DNA from: Bifidobacterium aquikefiri
GTDB taxonomy: Bacteria > Actinomycetota > Actinomycetes > Actinomycetales > Bifidobacteriaceae
Direction: 5' to 3'
Assembly (NCBI RefSeq): GCF_002259795.1
Contig: NZ_MWXA01000005.1
Coordinates: forward strand, 310,001 to 374,000
DNA: 64,000 nt
How positions within the stretch are numbered: the first letter of the stretch is position 1; every line of letters begins with the position of its first letter. Positions 8,291-17,051 of the stretch are shown here, piece by piece. A model generated the notes under the pieces. It had not been told where the DNA came from. It saw only the letters and a list, made by a program, of their open reading frames with translations, and searched no databases. The position numbers and the translations under genes were made by a program.

Positions 8291-9160
8291 TCACTTGCTG
8301 AAGAACGGTATGTTGCTATTCTTCTTGATCTGTGTCGCAACTGCAGAGGTGTGGTACGCCTCCACGATCTTCTTGTATGTTGAATTATTCTTCTGATCCG
8401 TATTGGCGACAATCACGTTCACATATGGTCTGAAGCTTTTCGATGTGGCTGATATCGTTGGCGCATACAATGCATCGTTGGGGCTCTTTCCGGCATCCAA
8501 CACAAAGTTGGTATTGGTGATGCCTGCTGCATAGTCAGGTAGCAGGTTCAGAATCGATGCCGCATCATTCGGCACGATCTCGATGCCACTCGGATTACTT
8601 TGAACGTCATCAACGGTTGGGTTTTCAGCTGAACTATCCTTCAGCTTGATGAGTCCCGCTGAATCAAGCACTTTGAGAGCTCTTCCCAGATTCGTTGCAT
8701 TGTTGGGTATGGCCACCTTATCGCCTGACTTGAAGTCCTTGAGGCTCTTATACTTATCCGAATAGAGATTGAACGGAGAAACATAGGTGTTGCCAATCAC
8801 CGTGAACTTATAGCCTTTGTCCTTGATCTCCTGATTCAGGAATGCGTAGTGCTGGAATGCCGTGATATCAAGCTCCTTGTTTGACAAAGCCTGATTGGTA
8901 TAGATGCCATCCTGGAAGGTCTTGTATTCAAGCTTGATATTGGCATGTTCCTTATCAAGCTGTGCCTGAACTGCCTTCCAGACGTTGTCATCTGAGTTGC
9001 CTACCAATCCAACCTTGACAACCGTCTCTCCAGCTGCCTGTGAGTTTTGATAGGCAAAGGCACTGCCGATTGCTGCAATAACCACGATCACTGCTGCAAG
9101 AATCACATACAGGGTTCGTTTTGCGCGTAGCTTGGTACGATTCTTCGTTGATGATGCCAT
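8291..9160 (-). CDS. metQ: MetQ/NlpA-family substrate-binding protein
   Basis: A 289-aa binding component of a methionine-type ABC importer. After a basic N-terminus there is one hydrophobic segment (about residues 16-37), then the mature NlpA-type domain beginning VVKVGLVGNSDDN, with NKELDITAFQHYAF and the KVAIPNNATNLGRAL motif typical of the family. Unlike classical MetQ it has no lipobox cysteine (no Cys anywhere), so it is probably tethered by an uncleaved or signal-peptidase-I-type segment. The ribosome-binding site is weak and follows a tetranucleotide repeat. Encoded after metN and metI. Ligand could be methionine, a keto/hydroxy analogue or a related compound. Confidence 0.9.
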   Translation of the reverse strand: MASSTKNRTKLRAKRTLYVILAAVIVVIAAIGSAFAYQNSQAAGETVVKVGLVGNSDDNVWKAVQAQLDKEHANIKLEYKTFQDGIYTNQALSNKELDITAFQHYAFLNQEIKDKGYKFTVIGNTYVSPFNLYSDKYKSLKDFKSGDKVAIPNNATNLGRALKVLDSAGLIKLKDSSAENPTVDDVQSNPSGIEIVPNDAASILNLLPDYAAGITNTNFVLDAGKSPNDALYAPTISATSKSFRPYVNVIVANTDQKNNSTYKKIVEAYHTSAVATQIKKNSNIPFFSK

Positions 9161-9183
9161 GATTGTCTCTTTTCTTCTCTTCT

Positions 9184-9221
9184 TGATTGATTGAATGTTG
9201 ATTGATTAATTGATTGAACAT
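9184..9221. repeat. TTGA/ATTGA low-complexity repeat before metQ
   Basis: Repeated TGATTGAT/TTGATTGA units between metI and metQ, interrupted by single-base changes. It forms much of the metQ 5' leader and lies just upstream of its weak ribosome-binding region. Confidence 0.7.
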
Positions 9222-9250
9222 GAAAGCCGATTGTCTGAGTACTGCCGTTC

Positions 9251-9931
9251 CTAGTGCTGCGACACTTCGACCAACAGCCTTCCAACAAGTTCGATGAGCC
9301 CAATAAGTAGTACAAGAACGATGATGGTTGAATAGGTTGCATCCAACATGTATCGCTGGTATCCGTATCGAATGGCGAAGTCTCCCAGACCTCCGCCTCC
9401 AACGATGCCCACTATTGCCGTGAGCCCTACCAGGCTGACCAAGGTGATGACGCTTACCCGGATTATTGATGGGATTGCTTCGCGTAAGTAGATGCGGAAG
9501 ACGATTTCCACGGTTCCCATTCCCATTGCTTCTGCTGCTTCAATGAACCCGGCATCTACCCCAGCGAGCGCTGATTGGATCTGTCGAGTGAAGAATGGTG
9601 TGATGCCGATAATCAAAGGGAATATTGCCCCCTGAGTGCCAATTGCAGTTCCCACAATCGCTCTGGTGATGGGAACGAGCGCAGCCGCCAAAATAATGAA
9701 AGGTATGGAACGGAAAGTGTTGATGATTTTATCCAAAACATTGAAAACAACTGCGTTTGGTGTAAGCCCGTGTGGCTGCGTAAGAATCAGTGCAACGGCA
9801 AATCCACAGGCGAAAAAGAATGAAATGATTCCTGCCACGCCAACCATGATGAGCGTCTGCACGAAGCTGTCGAAGAATTCTGGCAATCGAGCCATTACAT
9901 TGGGAAACAAGTGATCAAGCCAGTTCAGCAT
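9251..9931 (-). CDS. metI: MetI-type ABC transporter permease
   Basis: A 226-aa inner-membrane permease with five or six hydrophobic helices. The EAA loop (EAAEAMGMGTVEIVFRIYLREA) that docks onto the ATPase is clear at about residues 132-153, and the sequence ITLVSLVGLTAIVGIVGGGGLGD is typical of MetI. It overlaps the end of metN by 17 bases, so the two are translationally coupled. It forms the translocation channel of the importer with MetN and MetQ. Confidence 0.94.
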   Translation of the reverse strand: MLNWLDHLFPNVMARLPEFFDSFVQTLIMVGVAGIISFFFACGFAVALILTQPHGLTPNAVVFNVLDKIINTFRSIPFIILAAALVPITRAIVGTAIGTQGAIFPLIIGITPFFTRQIQSALAGVDAGFIEAAEAMGMGTVEIVFRIYLREAIPSIIRVSVITLVSLVGLTAIVGIVGGGGLGDFAIRYGYQRYMLDATYSTIIVLVLLIGLIELVGRLLVEVSQH

Positions 9932-10964
9932 GTTTCAACACCTCAATTCTTATATCGCGCTTTTTCAAGAATTCGATGGCTTCGCGCACATCAGAAGCCT
10001 TGCCTTTGAAAATCACAACGAGACCTCCCAGCGGCGCATTATCGACAACGTCGATATCCCCAAAGATGATGTTCGCATCGATGTTGAACTGACGCGAAAT
10101 AATTGAGATCAGCGCCTGGGAAACCTGCTTTGAGACATATCGCATTCGAAGCAGAATCTCTCCAGGATGCAATGCGATCAGCGGAGAATTGTGCTCGATC
10201 AGTGCACTGATCTTCTCCAGGTTTGAGGTGGTTTCGATGAAGGATTTCGTCAAGCGTGCCTGTGGATTCACGAAAAGGTCAAATACCTTTCCCTCCTCGA
10301 CGATAGAGCCGTCAGCGATAACAGCAACCTTGTTGCATATCTGCTTGATCACTGCCATCTGATGAGTGATTACCACAATCGTGAGTCCAAGTCTGTCGTG
10401 CAGATTACGTAACAGATCGAGAATCGATTGCGTCGTATTCGGATCGAGCGCACTTGTAGCCTCATCACTGAGCAGAATGCTGGGATTATTCACCAAGGCG
10501 CGTGCAATGGCGACTCGCTGCTTCTGCCCTCCTGACAATTCGTTCGGGTAGCTGTCTGCCTTGTCGGCAAGACCAACGAGATCAAGAAGCTCACAGACGC
10601 GGCTTTCACGCGCTGCTCTGTCCTTGCGGTTGCGAAACGCCAACTCGACATTGCCTGCAACGGTTCTTGAAGGCATGAGATTAAATGACTGAAAAATCAT
10701 TCCAATATCGCGTCTCAGCATGCGCAGATCACCGCGATTCAGACTTCCAACCTCTTTGGCATTCACGGTCACCGTGCCAGAATCATAGTGTTCAAGACCG
10801 TTGATGCAACGGACTAAGGTACTTTTGCCAGCACCCGATAAGCCCATGATTCCATATATGTCTCCCTTTTCAACCGCAAGATTGACTGACTGGAGAGCTA
10901 TGTGCTCCCCTTCTTCACCGGGAAAGGTTTTGGTGAGGTTGCTGATGGTTATTGCTTGTGGCAT
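9915..10964 (-). CDS. metN: MetN-type ABC transporter ATP-binding protein
   Basis: A 349-aa ATPase powering the importer. Walker A GLSGAGKST (residues 41-49), signature ELSGGQKQR, Walker B with ILLSDEATSALDPN, H-loop VVITHQM. The C-terminal ~75 residues form a NIL domain, the regulatory methionine-binding module of MetN proteins, which supports methionine as ligand. The frame is open further upstream, but the ATG at 10964 has GAAGGAGG eight bases before it. It follows the iron-type dehydrogenase gene by 34 bases and overlaps metI. Confidence 0.95.
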   Translation of the reverse strand: MPQAITISNLTKTFPGEEGEHIALQSVNLAVEKGDIYGIMGLSGAGKSTLVRCINGLEHYDSGTVTVNAKEVGSLNRGDLRMLRRDIGMIFQSFNLMPSRTVAGNVELAFRNRKDRAARESRVCELLDLVGLADKADSYPNELSGGQKQRVAIARALVNNPSILLSDEATSALDPNTTQSILDLLRNLHDRLGLTIVVITHQMAVIKQICNKVAVIADGSIVEEGKVFDLFVNPQARLTKSFIETTSNLEKISALIEHNSPLIALHPGEILLRMRYVSKQVSQALISIISRQFNIDANIIFGDIDVVDNAPLGGLVVIFKGKASDVREAIEFLKKRDIRIEVLKHAELA

Positions 10965-10998
10965 TGCCATATCCTCCTTCATCGTGTTCGCAGACGAA

Positions 10999-12165
10999 TC
11001 AACGGGCAAGTTCAAGAACGTTGAGCACATCATTCTTGTCGAGCGGCGAATAGTTGCCGACGGTTTTGGTGTCGCCAAGCGTCAGCCGTTCTGCAATCCT
11101 TTCAAAGTCGTTCTGCTCAATGCCAAGTTGAGAGAGTCGTGTAGCTAGACCTAGTGTGTCGAAATATTGTTCCAAGGCATTAGCCAGAAGTTCTGCCAGC
11201 TGTTTGTCGTTGGAATCGAAAGGATCTGCATGCAGTGCACGAACGGCGAGCTGTGCATACCGTTGTGGCTTTCGGTTCGAGACATATCGGATGATCGATG
11301 GCAGTATCGCTGCTATGCCTTCTCCATGGATGACGTCAAACTGACCGCCGATCTCATGTTCCAGGCGATGGGTGGTCCAATCGTTTTCAGAACCTGTTGC
11401 GAGGAAGCAGTGGTTGTACATCACAGCGGAGAGCCAATGCAATTCGGTTCGTACCTGCAAGTCTGCTGGGTCACTGGCGAATCGCTTGCCAGCATTGATT
11501 GCCGCTATGAATCCTCCCTCAAGAAGTCGATCTGCTGATTCTATATGCGCCTTGTCGGTGAAATAGGGTTCGAGGAATCCTACGGCCAGATCCGCCACGG
11601 CGGCTGCCTGATACCGGTACGGTGCGCTTCGGGAATATTCGGGATTGACGATGGCGAATTTCGGGACTATCACATTCGTTTCGAGAGCGCGTTTATCATG
11701 CCCGAGCTGCAATACAGCACAATCGGAAAGTTCAGAGCCACTGCCTGGGATAGTCGAGATGACTCCAACGGGCAGGGTGCTCTTTGGCTGCGTCTTCCCG
11801 GTGAAGAAATCCCAAACGTCATGGTCATGGAGAACACCGATACCTACGGCCTTTGCCGTATCGAAGGAACTTGCTCCACCTGCGGCAAGAACGAAATCGA
11901 CATGGTGCTCGCGAGAGGTCTGAATCAATTCGCGAACCAACTCTATGCGAGGATTGGGAACGACGCTGCCGGATTCAATCAGCTCGGCACCGATGCGCGA
12001 CGAGACTTCTGTGACGAGACGATGTATACCCAAATCGAATACATAGTTGCCGCTATAAACGAAAAGGATCGAACGCGCCTGATTTGCTCTCAGCAAGCGT
12101 TCCAGATTGGACTCGGCACCAACTCCGAATACCAGCTCTGCATTGCTTGAGAATGTAAACACCAT
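10999..12165 (-). CDS. Iron-type alcohol dehydrogenase, BdhA/YqhD-like, with one metal ligand replaced
   Basis: A 388-aa member of the butanol-dehydrogenase branch of the group III alcohol dehydrogenases. Nucleotide-binding elements GGASSFDTAK (96-105) and ISTIPGSGSELS are present. Aligned with YqhD, which binds metal through D194, H198, H267 and H281, this protein keeps D192, H266 and H280 but has Gly196 where the second ligand should be His (ADLAVG instead of VDAFVH). Activity may therefore be altered or lost. First gene of the metNIQ operon; a GGGGGG run lies nine bases before the ATG. Substrate unknown; reduction of a keto acid or aldehyde derived from the imported compound is inferred. 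Confidence 0.85.
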   Translation of the reverse strand: MVFTFSSNAELVFGVGAESNLERLLRANQARSILFVYSGNYVFDLGIHRLVTEVSSRIGAELIESGSVVPNPRIELVRELIQTSREHHVDFVLAAGGASSFDTAKAVGIGVLHDHDVWDFFTGKTQPKSTLPVGVISTIPGSGSELSDCAVLQLGHDKRALETNVIVPKFAIVNPEYSRSAPYRYQAAAVADLAVGFLEPYFTDKAHIESADRLLEGGFIAAINAGKRFASDPADLQVRTELHWLSAVMYNHCFLATGSENDWTTHRLEHEIGGQFDVIHGEGIAAILPSIIRYVSNRKPQRYAQLAVRALHADPFDSNDKQLAELLANALEQYFDTLGLATRLSQLGIEQNDFERIAERLTLGDTKTVGNYSPLDKNDVLNVLELAR

Positions 12166-12396
12166 GGGAAAATGCCCCCCTGAAACTCTTAGCTCTTGTA
12201 TTGGTGCCTGAGTCTATTCGGGGCGGAAGTTGCACAACAAGCTCAGCGTTATACCCACAATCGATAGAGGGTTATCATAGGGAGTCCCATAGCCGAAGTA
12301 TGGCCCGGAATTCACAAGAAATCATGTACGAAGACATCCTATTGTCTCACTATTTGGACATATATTTGAGACAGATTTCATATCAGCATTGCTTTC
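12166..12396. promoter_or_regulatory. Upstream region of the metNIQ operon
   Basis: The 231 bases between the MFS gene end and the first dehydrogenase gene. It holds an inverted repeat TGTCTCA (12343-12349) / TGAGACA (12367-12373) with a 17-base spacer, a short palindrome GGGAGTCCC near 12280, and possible -10 boxes on the minus strand (TATGAT near 12275). No S-box or other methionine riboswitch is recognisable. Operator or terminator roles are inference. Confidence 0.4.
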
Positions 12397-13743
12397 CTAG
12401 GCAGCCTGACGAGTCGGTACCATAGTCTGCACCTCATCATGCACCTCACCATGTTGTATGAAGGGCATACAGACAAGTGCAGCTATGAAAAATACCGCCG
12501 CGTATGTGAAAATCCACCGATATTCACCAGTCCACTGTTGGATTGCTCCGAACATCACCGGACTGATGACCGCTCCTGCCGATGTGGCGAGATAGTAGTA
12601 TGCAGTCATCGTACCGGTATGTGCCCTACCACCGAGTTCGGCAATCCACGGAAGTGCGTTAACAAGAACCAGTGTCAATACCATGCCAAACAGGAGTGCA
12701 GCCGGAATAACAATGTTTCGATTTCCGATCCATGGCATCGGCAGGAAAGCGAGAATAGCAAGAATCAGGCCGATGCTCATGGTTCTCTTGCGTCCAAGAT
12801 GCGTCGCAATGATGCCAGCAATCACAGCGAACACGATCGAGCCCGCCGCATAGCATGCGAGCGCGCCCGTCGCCGCTGATGCCCGCATCCGTAGATCATG
12901 CGTCGCATAGAGCGTGAAATAGGTTTCCAAGGCATTGATGCCGATAGTGTAGGAGAAAATCGTCAGCATGATGAGCATGAAACTTCGTCGTTCAGCCACA
13001 TTCAGGTTCAGCTTCGGCATGACTGCCTCCTTGAAGCGGATCCATGGTCGCACCCTCACAGCAGCGTGAACGCTTTCACGACAATATTCCTTCGGCTCTC
13101 TCACCATAGTTATCAAAGCAACAATTGCAATCACGATGATGATTGCCCCTGATGCGAATGCAGCGGACATGCCATATCGCTTGAGCAGCATGCTGCCACC
13201 AACGAGTGCGATCACGGCGCCGATCGAACCCATGAGATTGATGATGCCGTTGGCTTTGCTCCGTAATGACGAGGGTGTCACGTCTGGCATGAGTGCCACG
13301 ATTGGGGCCCTCCACATTGACATCAATACCGCATACACCACGACTGAAAGAACCGTGACGGCAACACCCTTCGAAATTCCTACTACACATAATGCAACGG
13401 CACAGATCGGTGCGAGAAACATCGCAAATGGAAGTCTTCTCCCCCAGCGAGTGCGCACGGAATCGGACAGAATGCCGAAGAGTGGTTGAATCGTGAGCGC
13501 ACAGATGTTGTCGATCGCCATGATGAGGCCAATCAGTATGGTGGGGAGAGCAAAATCCTTGAGCTTCAAGGGAACATATGCATTGTAGAGTGCCCATGCA
13601 GCGGAAATGGCGAACATGCCGAAACCAATGGCAAAAGTCTTGCCCGGATTGAGTCGAACCCGCGTTGAATGTGCTGCTGTGAGGCCCAAACCTCTCGACT
13701 TCTCGCCAACAGTGTTTGAAAACACCGAATTCTCAACTGTCAT
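12397..13743 (-). CDS. MFS transporter, GPH/SLC45-like sugar-type carrier
   Basis: A 448-aa polytopic carrier with about 12 membrane helices. The loop DSVRTRWGRRLPFAMF after helix 2-3 is the MFS motif-A variant of sugar carriers, and SMWRAPIVALMPDVTPSSLR is characteristic of SLC45-like/GPH transporters common in bifidobacteria. It probably moves a glycoside or oligosaccharide with protons; ligand not predictable. The ATG at 13743 has only a weak GAAG nearby. It is a single gene whose upstream region (13744-14014) is rich in repeats. Confidence 0.8.
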   Translation of the reverse strand: MTVENSVFSNTVGEKSRGLGLTAAHSTRVRLNPGKTFAIGFGMFAISAAWALYNAYVPLKLKDFALPTILIGLIMAIDNICALTIQPLFGILSDSVRTRWGRRLPFAMFLAPICAVALCVVGISKGVAVTVLSVVVYAVLMSMWRAPIVALMPDVTPSSLRSKANGIINLMGSIGAVIALVGGSMLLKRYGMSAAFASGAIIIVIAIVALITMVREPKEYCRESVHAAVRVRPWIRFKEAVMPKLNLNVAERRSFMLIMLTIFSYTIGINALETYFTLYATHDLRMRASAATGALACYAAGSIVFAVIAGIIATHLGRKRTMSIGLILAILAFLPMPWIGNRNIVIPAALLFGMVLTLVLVNALPWIAELGGRAHTGTMTAYYYLATSAGAVISPVMFGAIQQWTGEYRWIFTYAAVFFIAALVCMPFIQHGEVHDEVQTMVPTRQAA

Positions 13744-13879
13744 ACTTCAATTGTGGACGAGAGATGATAAAAACGGCGGCACCGGTCGCAACGAGAGTAT
13801 GAATTCCGCATGAATTCTCAACAATGCAGTGTAAGACTCCGAATCGAATCGAGATTTTGAGTTTTGTGGCAATTCTCAA
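13728..13879. promoter_or_regulatory. Three copies of AATTCTCAA upstream of the MFS gene
   Basis: The 9-mer AATTCTCAA occurs at 13728-13736 (inside the first MFS codons), 13813-13821 and 13871-13879, all in the same orientation; the first two extend to GAATTCTCAAC. Spacings are 85 and 58 bases. A repeated operator for a regulator is plausible but unproven. Confidence 0.35.
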
Positions 13880-13969
13880 GTATCAATGCGTAAAACCCTG
13901 CAATAATCGACGCAACCAAGCCAATTGTTGGCATGCATACTCAGGAATTGCCACAAAACTCAAAATCTC
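13851..13969. repeat. Long inverted repeat between der and the MFS gene
   Basis: Perfect 25-base arms at 13851-13875 and 13945-13969. Pairing continues imperfectly inward (AAGTAT...ATGC against GCATGCATACTC), giving arms of about 39 bases. The 41-base centre contains a nested GCCAA-TTG-TTGGC hairpin (13920-13932). It carries no ORF and no T-run. It could be a miniature palindromic mobile element or a structured RNA/terminator. Confidence 0.85.
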
Positions 13970-14014
13970 ATCGCATACTGTCCATTCTTTTTCCACAAGC
14001 CGAGTCAAATCACA

Positions 14015-16141
14015 TTACTTACGGTGCTTTTCACGAATATTGACCGAAATCTGCATCGGCGAACCTTCGAATCCAAATTCCTCACGCAAGCAGCGTTCGA
14101 TATAGCGGCGGTATCCATGCTCAAGGAACCCAGTTGCAAAGATGACGAAACGAGGAGGCCGAGTCGAAGCCTGCGTGGCAAAAAGCACCCTAGGCTGCTT
14201 TCCACCTCGCAAAGGATGAGGATGTGCTGCCTGGATCTTACCCAGAAATGCGTTCAGCTTACCGGTTGGAATGCGTTTATCCCATGATTCCAGAGCAGTG
14301 TTCATGGCTGCAGTAAGGCGGTTCGTATGCCAGCCGGTCAAAGCGGAAAGATTCACACGTTGAGCCCAGGTGACACGTTCAAATTCAGTCTCCCACAAGC
14401 GTTCCAGACGCTTCCTGCCAAATTCATCCAGCAAGTCCCACTTATTGAACACCAGCACGATTGCTCTACCGGCATCAACTGCCTGACTCATGACCTTCAG
14501 ATCCTGATCGGAAATTGGTTGCGAAACATCAAAGAGCACGAGCGCAAGCTCGCTTCGTTCAAGAGCAGCCTGAGTGCGCAAACTTGAATAGTAATCAGCA
14601 CCAGACACCTTATGCAGACGTCGCTTGATTCCGGCAGTATCGATAAAGAGCCAATCCTCCTCATCGATATTCACGACTTCATCGATGGGATCTCGTGTGG
14701 TTCCTGCCAAGTCGTTGACAACTGCTCTCTCTTCCTGAGCAAGCTGATTCAGGAGCGAAGACTTGCCCACATTGGGACGCCCAACGAGCGCCACACGTCG
14801 CAAATGGGTTGGAGTGAGCAATCCTGAAGTGTGCTTCGTCCTGGCCAAGGTATCCATGGCGATATCGAGCAGCTCGCCGATGCCTCGCCCATGCATTGCT
14901 GAAATCGAGTATGGCTCCCCCATGCCCAGCTTCCAGAACTCGGCGGAAAGATATTCCGAATCACCACCGTCGATCTTATTGACTGCAAGCACGATCGGCT
15001 TGCCCGAGGCACGCAGCATTGCAACGATTCGCTCATCACTCGCAGTCAGACCAACCTGACCATCTACGACCAGGACAACGGCATCTGCAAGGCGAACCGC
15101 GATCTCTGCCTGAGACGCAACTGCCGAGTCTATGCCCTCTACACCGGCTTCCCATCCACCGGTATCGACTATCTTGAAATTCGTGCCCGCCCATTCGGCA
15201 TCATAACTGACACGGTCGCGAGTCACACCAGGCGTATCTTCGACCACAGCCACACGACGGCCAAGAATTCGATTGACTAGCGTTGATTTGCCTACATTCG
15301 GCCGTCCGATGATGGCAAGCACACCAACCTGTTGACGTGCCTGACTTTCATGAGTCTGACTGACTCCCGAGGCAGCAATCAGATCTCGGTCGGCATCTTC
15401 AAGGTCATAACCTTCAAGGTTCGAAGCATAATCCGCATATGAGCGTGCTTCCTCGGCATCTTCAACGAGCTTGATGAGCACCTGCAAGGTCTGAGCGAAG
15501 TCCATGTCGGAATTATCGACTGTAGTCACACCATCAGAAGCCTTCAAGAAGCTGGTGACCTTAGAATCCGCCTCGTCACGCGCCGCGACATCATCATTGC
15601 CAACGCCCTGAACCGCCTGCCCGAGTCTACGTGCTTCGCGAACCTCTTCACGAGCAGTCAGGAGGATGCGCACTTCTGCATCGGGAGCGACAACCGTAGT
15701 GATATCACGGCCTTCGGCCACAATTCCTGCACCGTGTGAGAACGATGCTTCATCGGCCTCACCCGCGATATAGGCTCTTTGCGCAGCAATCAGCACATGC
15801 CGTACGGGAATAATGCCGGAAACCTTGGACACATGTGCCGAGACCTCTGAAGAGCGGATCTCCTGAGAAATATCTCTGCCATCACAATGAATTCCGGGAC
15901 TTTCAGGGTCAAGACTGATGTCGACATGGCCTTCTGCGAACAGCGCGGCCACGGTTTCGGTCACCTGCTGCTCATCAAGTTCCGAGCTATCCAAATCGAG
16001 GCCTTGCCTCATGCACCACCAGGCGCTTGCACGATACATGGCACCGGTATCAAGATAGGCAAAGCCAAAATGTCTGGCCAACGCAGTGGAGGTCGATGAC
16101 TTGCCAACTCCTGCAGGGCCGTCGATTGCTACGCGAATCAT
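14015..16141 (-). CDS. der: Cytidylate kinase-Der GTPase fusion
   Basis: A 708-aa bifunctional protein. The N-terminal CMP kinase (about 1-230) has the P-loop GPAGVGKSS at 8-16, DTGAMYR and the [10 protein letters not shown] segment. After a linker come the two G domains of the ribosome-assembly GTPase Der/EngA: first G1 GRPNVGKST at 279-287, second GRPNVGKSS about 180 residues later, each followed by G3 and G4 (NKID, NKWD), and a C-terminal KH-like domain rich in Arg/Lys. The cmk-der fusion is known from bifidobacteria. Starts within the rluB stop (ATGA overlap at 16138-16141), so it is coupled to rluB. Confidence 0.96.
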   Translation of the reverse strand: MIRVAIDGPAGVGKSSTSTALARHFGFAYLDTGAMYRASAWWCMRQGLDLDSSELDEQQVTETVAALFAEGHVDISLDPESPGIHCDGRDISQEIRSSEVSAHVSKVSGIIPVRHVLIAAQRAYIAGEADEASFSHGAGIVAEGRDITTVVAPDAEVRILLTAREEVREARRLGQAVQGVGNDDVAARDEADSKVTSFLKASDGVTTVDNSDMDFAQTLQVLIKLVEDAEEARSYADYASNLEGYDLEDADRDLIAASGVSQTHESQARQQVGVLAIIGRPNVGKSTLVNRILGRRVAVVEDTPGVTRDRVSYDAEWAGTNFKIVDTGGWEAGVEGIDSAVASQAEIAVRLADAVVLVVDGQVGLTASDERIVAMLRASGKPIVLAVNKIDGGDSEYLSAEFWKLGMGEPYSISAMHGRGIGELLDIAMDTLARTKHTSGLLTPTHLRRVALVGRPNVGKSSLLNQLAQEERAVVNDLAGTTRDPIDEVVNIDEEDWLFIDTAGIKRRLHKVSGADYYSSLRTQAALERSELALVLFDVSQPISDQDLKVMSQAVDAGRAIVLVFNKWDLLDEFGRKRLERLWETEFERVTWAQRVNLSALTGWHTNRLTAAMNTALESWDKRIPTGKLNAFLGKIQAAHPHPLRGGKQPRVLFATQASTRPPRFVIFATGFLEHGYRRYIERCLREEFGFEGSPMQISVNIREKHRK

Positions 16142-16911
16142 AACTCAACCGCCTTTTCCAATGACTTCAGCTCAACCTGCGACATGACACGGAAAGATCC
16201 CGGTTTGACATCGCCAAGCTTGATGGGGCCAATCTGTACACGCACAAGTCGCTTCACTGGGAATCCGATGGCGGCAAACACCCTGCGAACGATGCGGTTC
16301 TTGCCCGAGTGCAGAATCACCTTGATGATAGTATGCTCCCGATTCTGATCGATGATTGCACAGTGGTCGAAAGAAATCACACCATCTTTCAGACGCACGC
16401 CCTGTGTAACGAGTCGACGGCAGATATTGCCACCGATCTTCCCCTCAATCGTAGCAATGTAGGTTTTCTTGACCTGATATTTCGGATGCATCACATGCTG
16501 TGCAAGTTCACCATCATCGGTCATCAGTATCAGACCCTCGGAGTCATAATCCAGTCTGCCCATATGGAATACACGTTCGTATTTGTCGCCTATAATATCG
16601 CGCAGTGTAAAGCGCCCCTTAGGGTCATCCATGGTCGAGAGTACTTTTTTGGGCTTGTTCAGAATCAGCGTGATATGCCGATCGTTCAGGTGAATCCTTG
16701 AACCATCGACTCGAATCTGCTGATGGTTGGGATCAACACGAGAACCAAGTTCGGTGACCAGTTCCCCATCGACTTCCACTCGACCTTCGGTGATGATCTG
16801 TTCGCATTTTCTGCGCGAACCAAACCCGGCCTGAGCCAGAACCTTTTGCAGACGAATTCCGTCTTCGTTTTGATCGTTTGCCTTGAAGGCATGTTCATAT
16901 GAGTGAGGCAT
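16138..16911 (-). CDS. rluB: Ribosomal large-subunit pseudouridine synthase, RluB/RsuA family
   Basis: A 257-aa RNA-modifying enzyme. An S4 RNA-binding domain ([20 protein letters not shown], about residues 20-80) precedes the RsuA-type catalytic domain with [12 protein letters not shown], whose Asp is the catalytic residue. It likely modifies 23S rRNA. In many Gram-positives rluB follows scpAB; here the gene upstream is the divergent aquaporin and no scp genes are present. It overlaps the der fusion gene by four bases. Confidence 0.94.
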   Translation of the reverse strand: MPHSYEHAFKANDQNEDGIRLQKVLAQAGFGSRRKCEQIITEGRVEVDGELVTELGSRVDPNHQQIRVDGSRIHLNDRHITLILNKPKKVLSTMDDPKGRFTLRDIIGDKYERVFHMGRLDYDSEGLILMTDDGELAQHVMHPKYQVKKTYIATIEGKIGGNICRRLVTQGVRLKDGVISFDHCAIIDQNREHTIIKVILHSGKNRIVRRVFAAIGFPVKRLVRVQIGPIKLGDVKPGSFRVMSQVELKSLEKAVEL

Positions 16912-17051
16912 CGTTCTCCCAACGTGGCCGCTCGGTGACGCTCGACGAGCATCTTTGACTTATCCACAATACCGATAGAGCGGTACAAGCTGAGACTGCT
17001 ATCATGTCAAGCGTCCCTTTCTATGAATTCATACAGATTTAAGGAAATGTA

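Noticed and set aside
12166-12396. S-box (SAM) riboswitch for the metNIQ operon
   Set aside because: I looked for conserved S-box core segments on the minus strand and found none.
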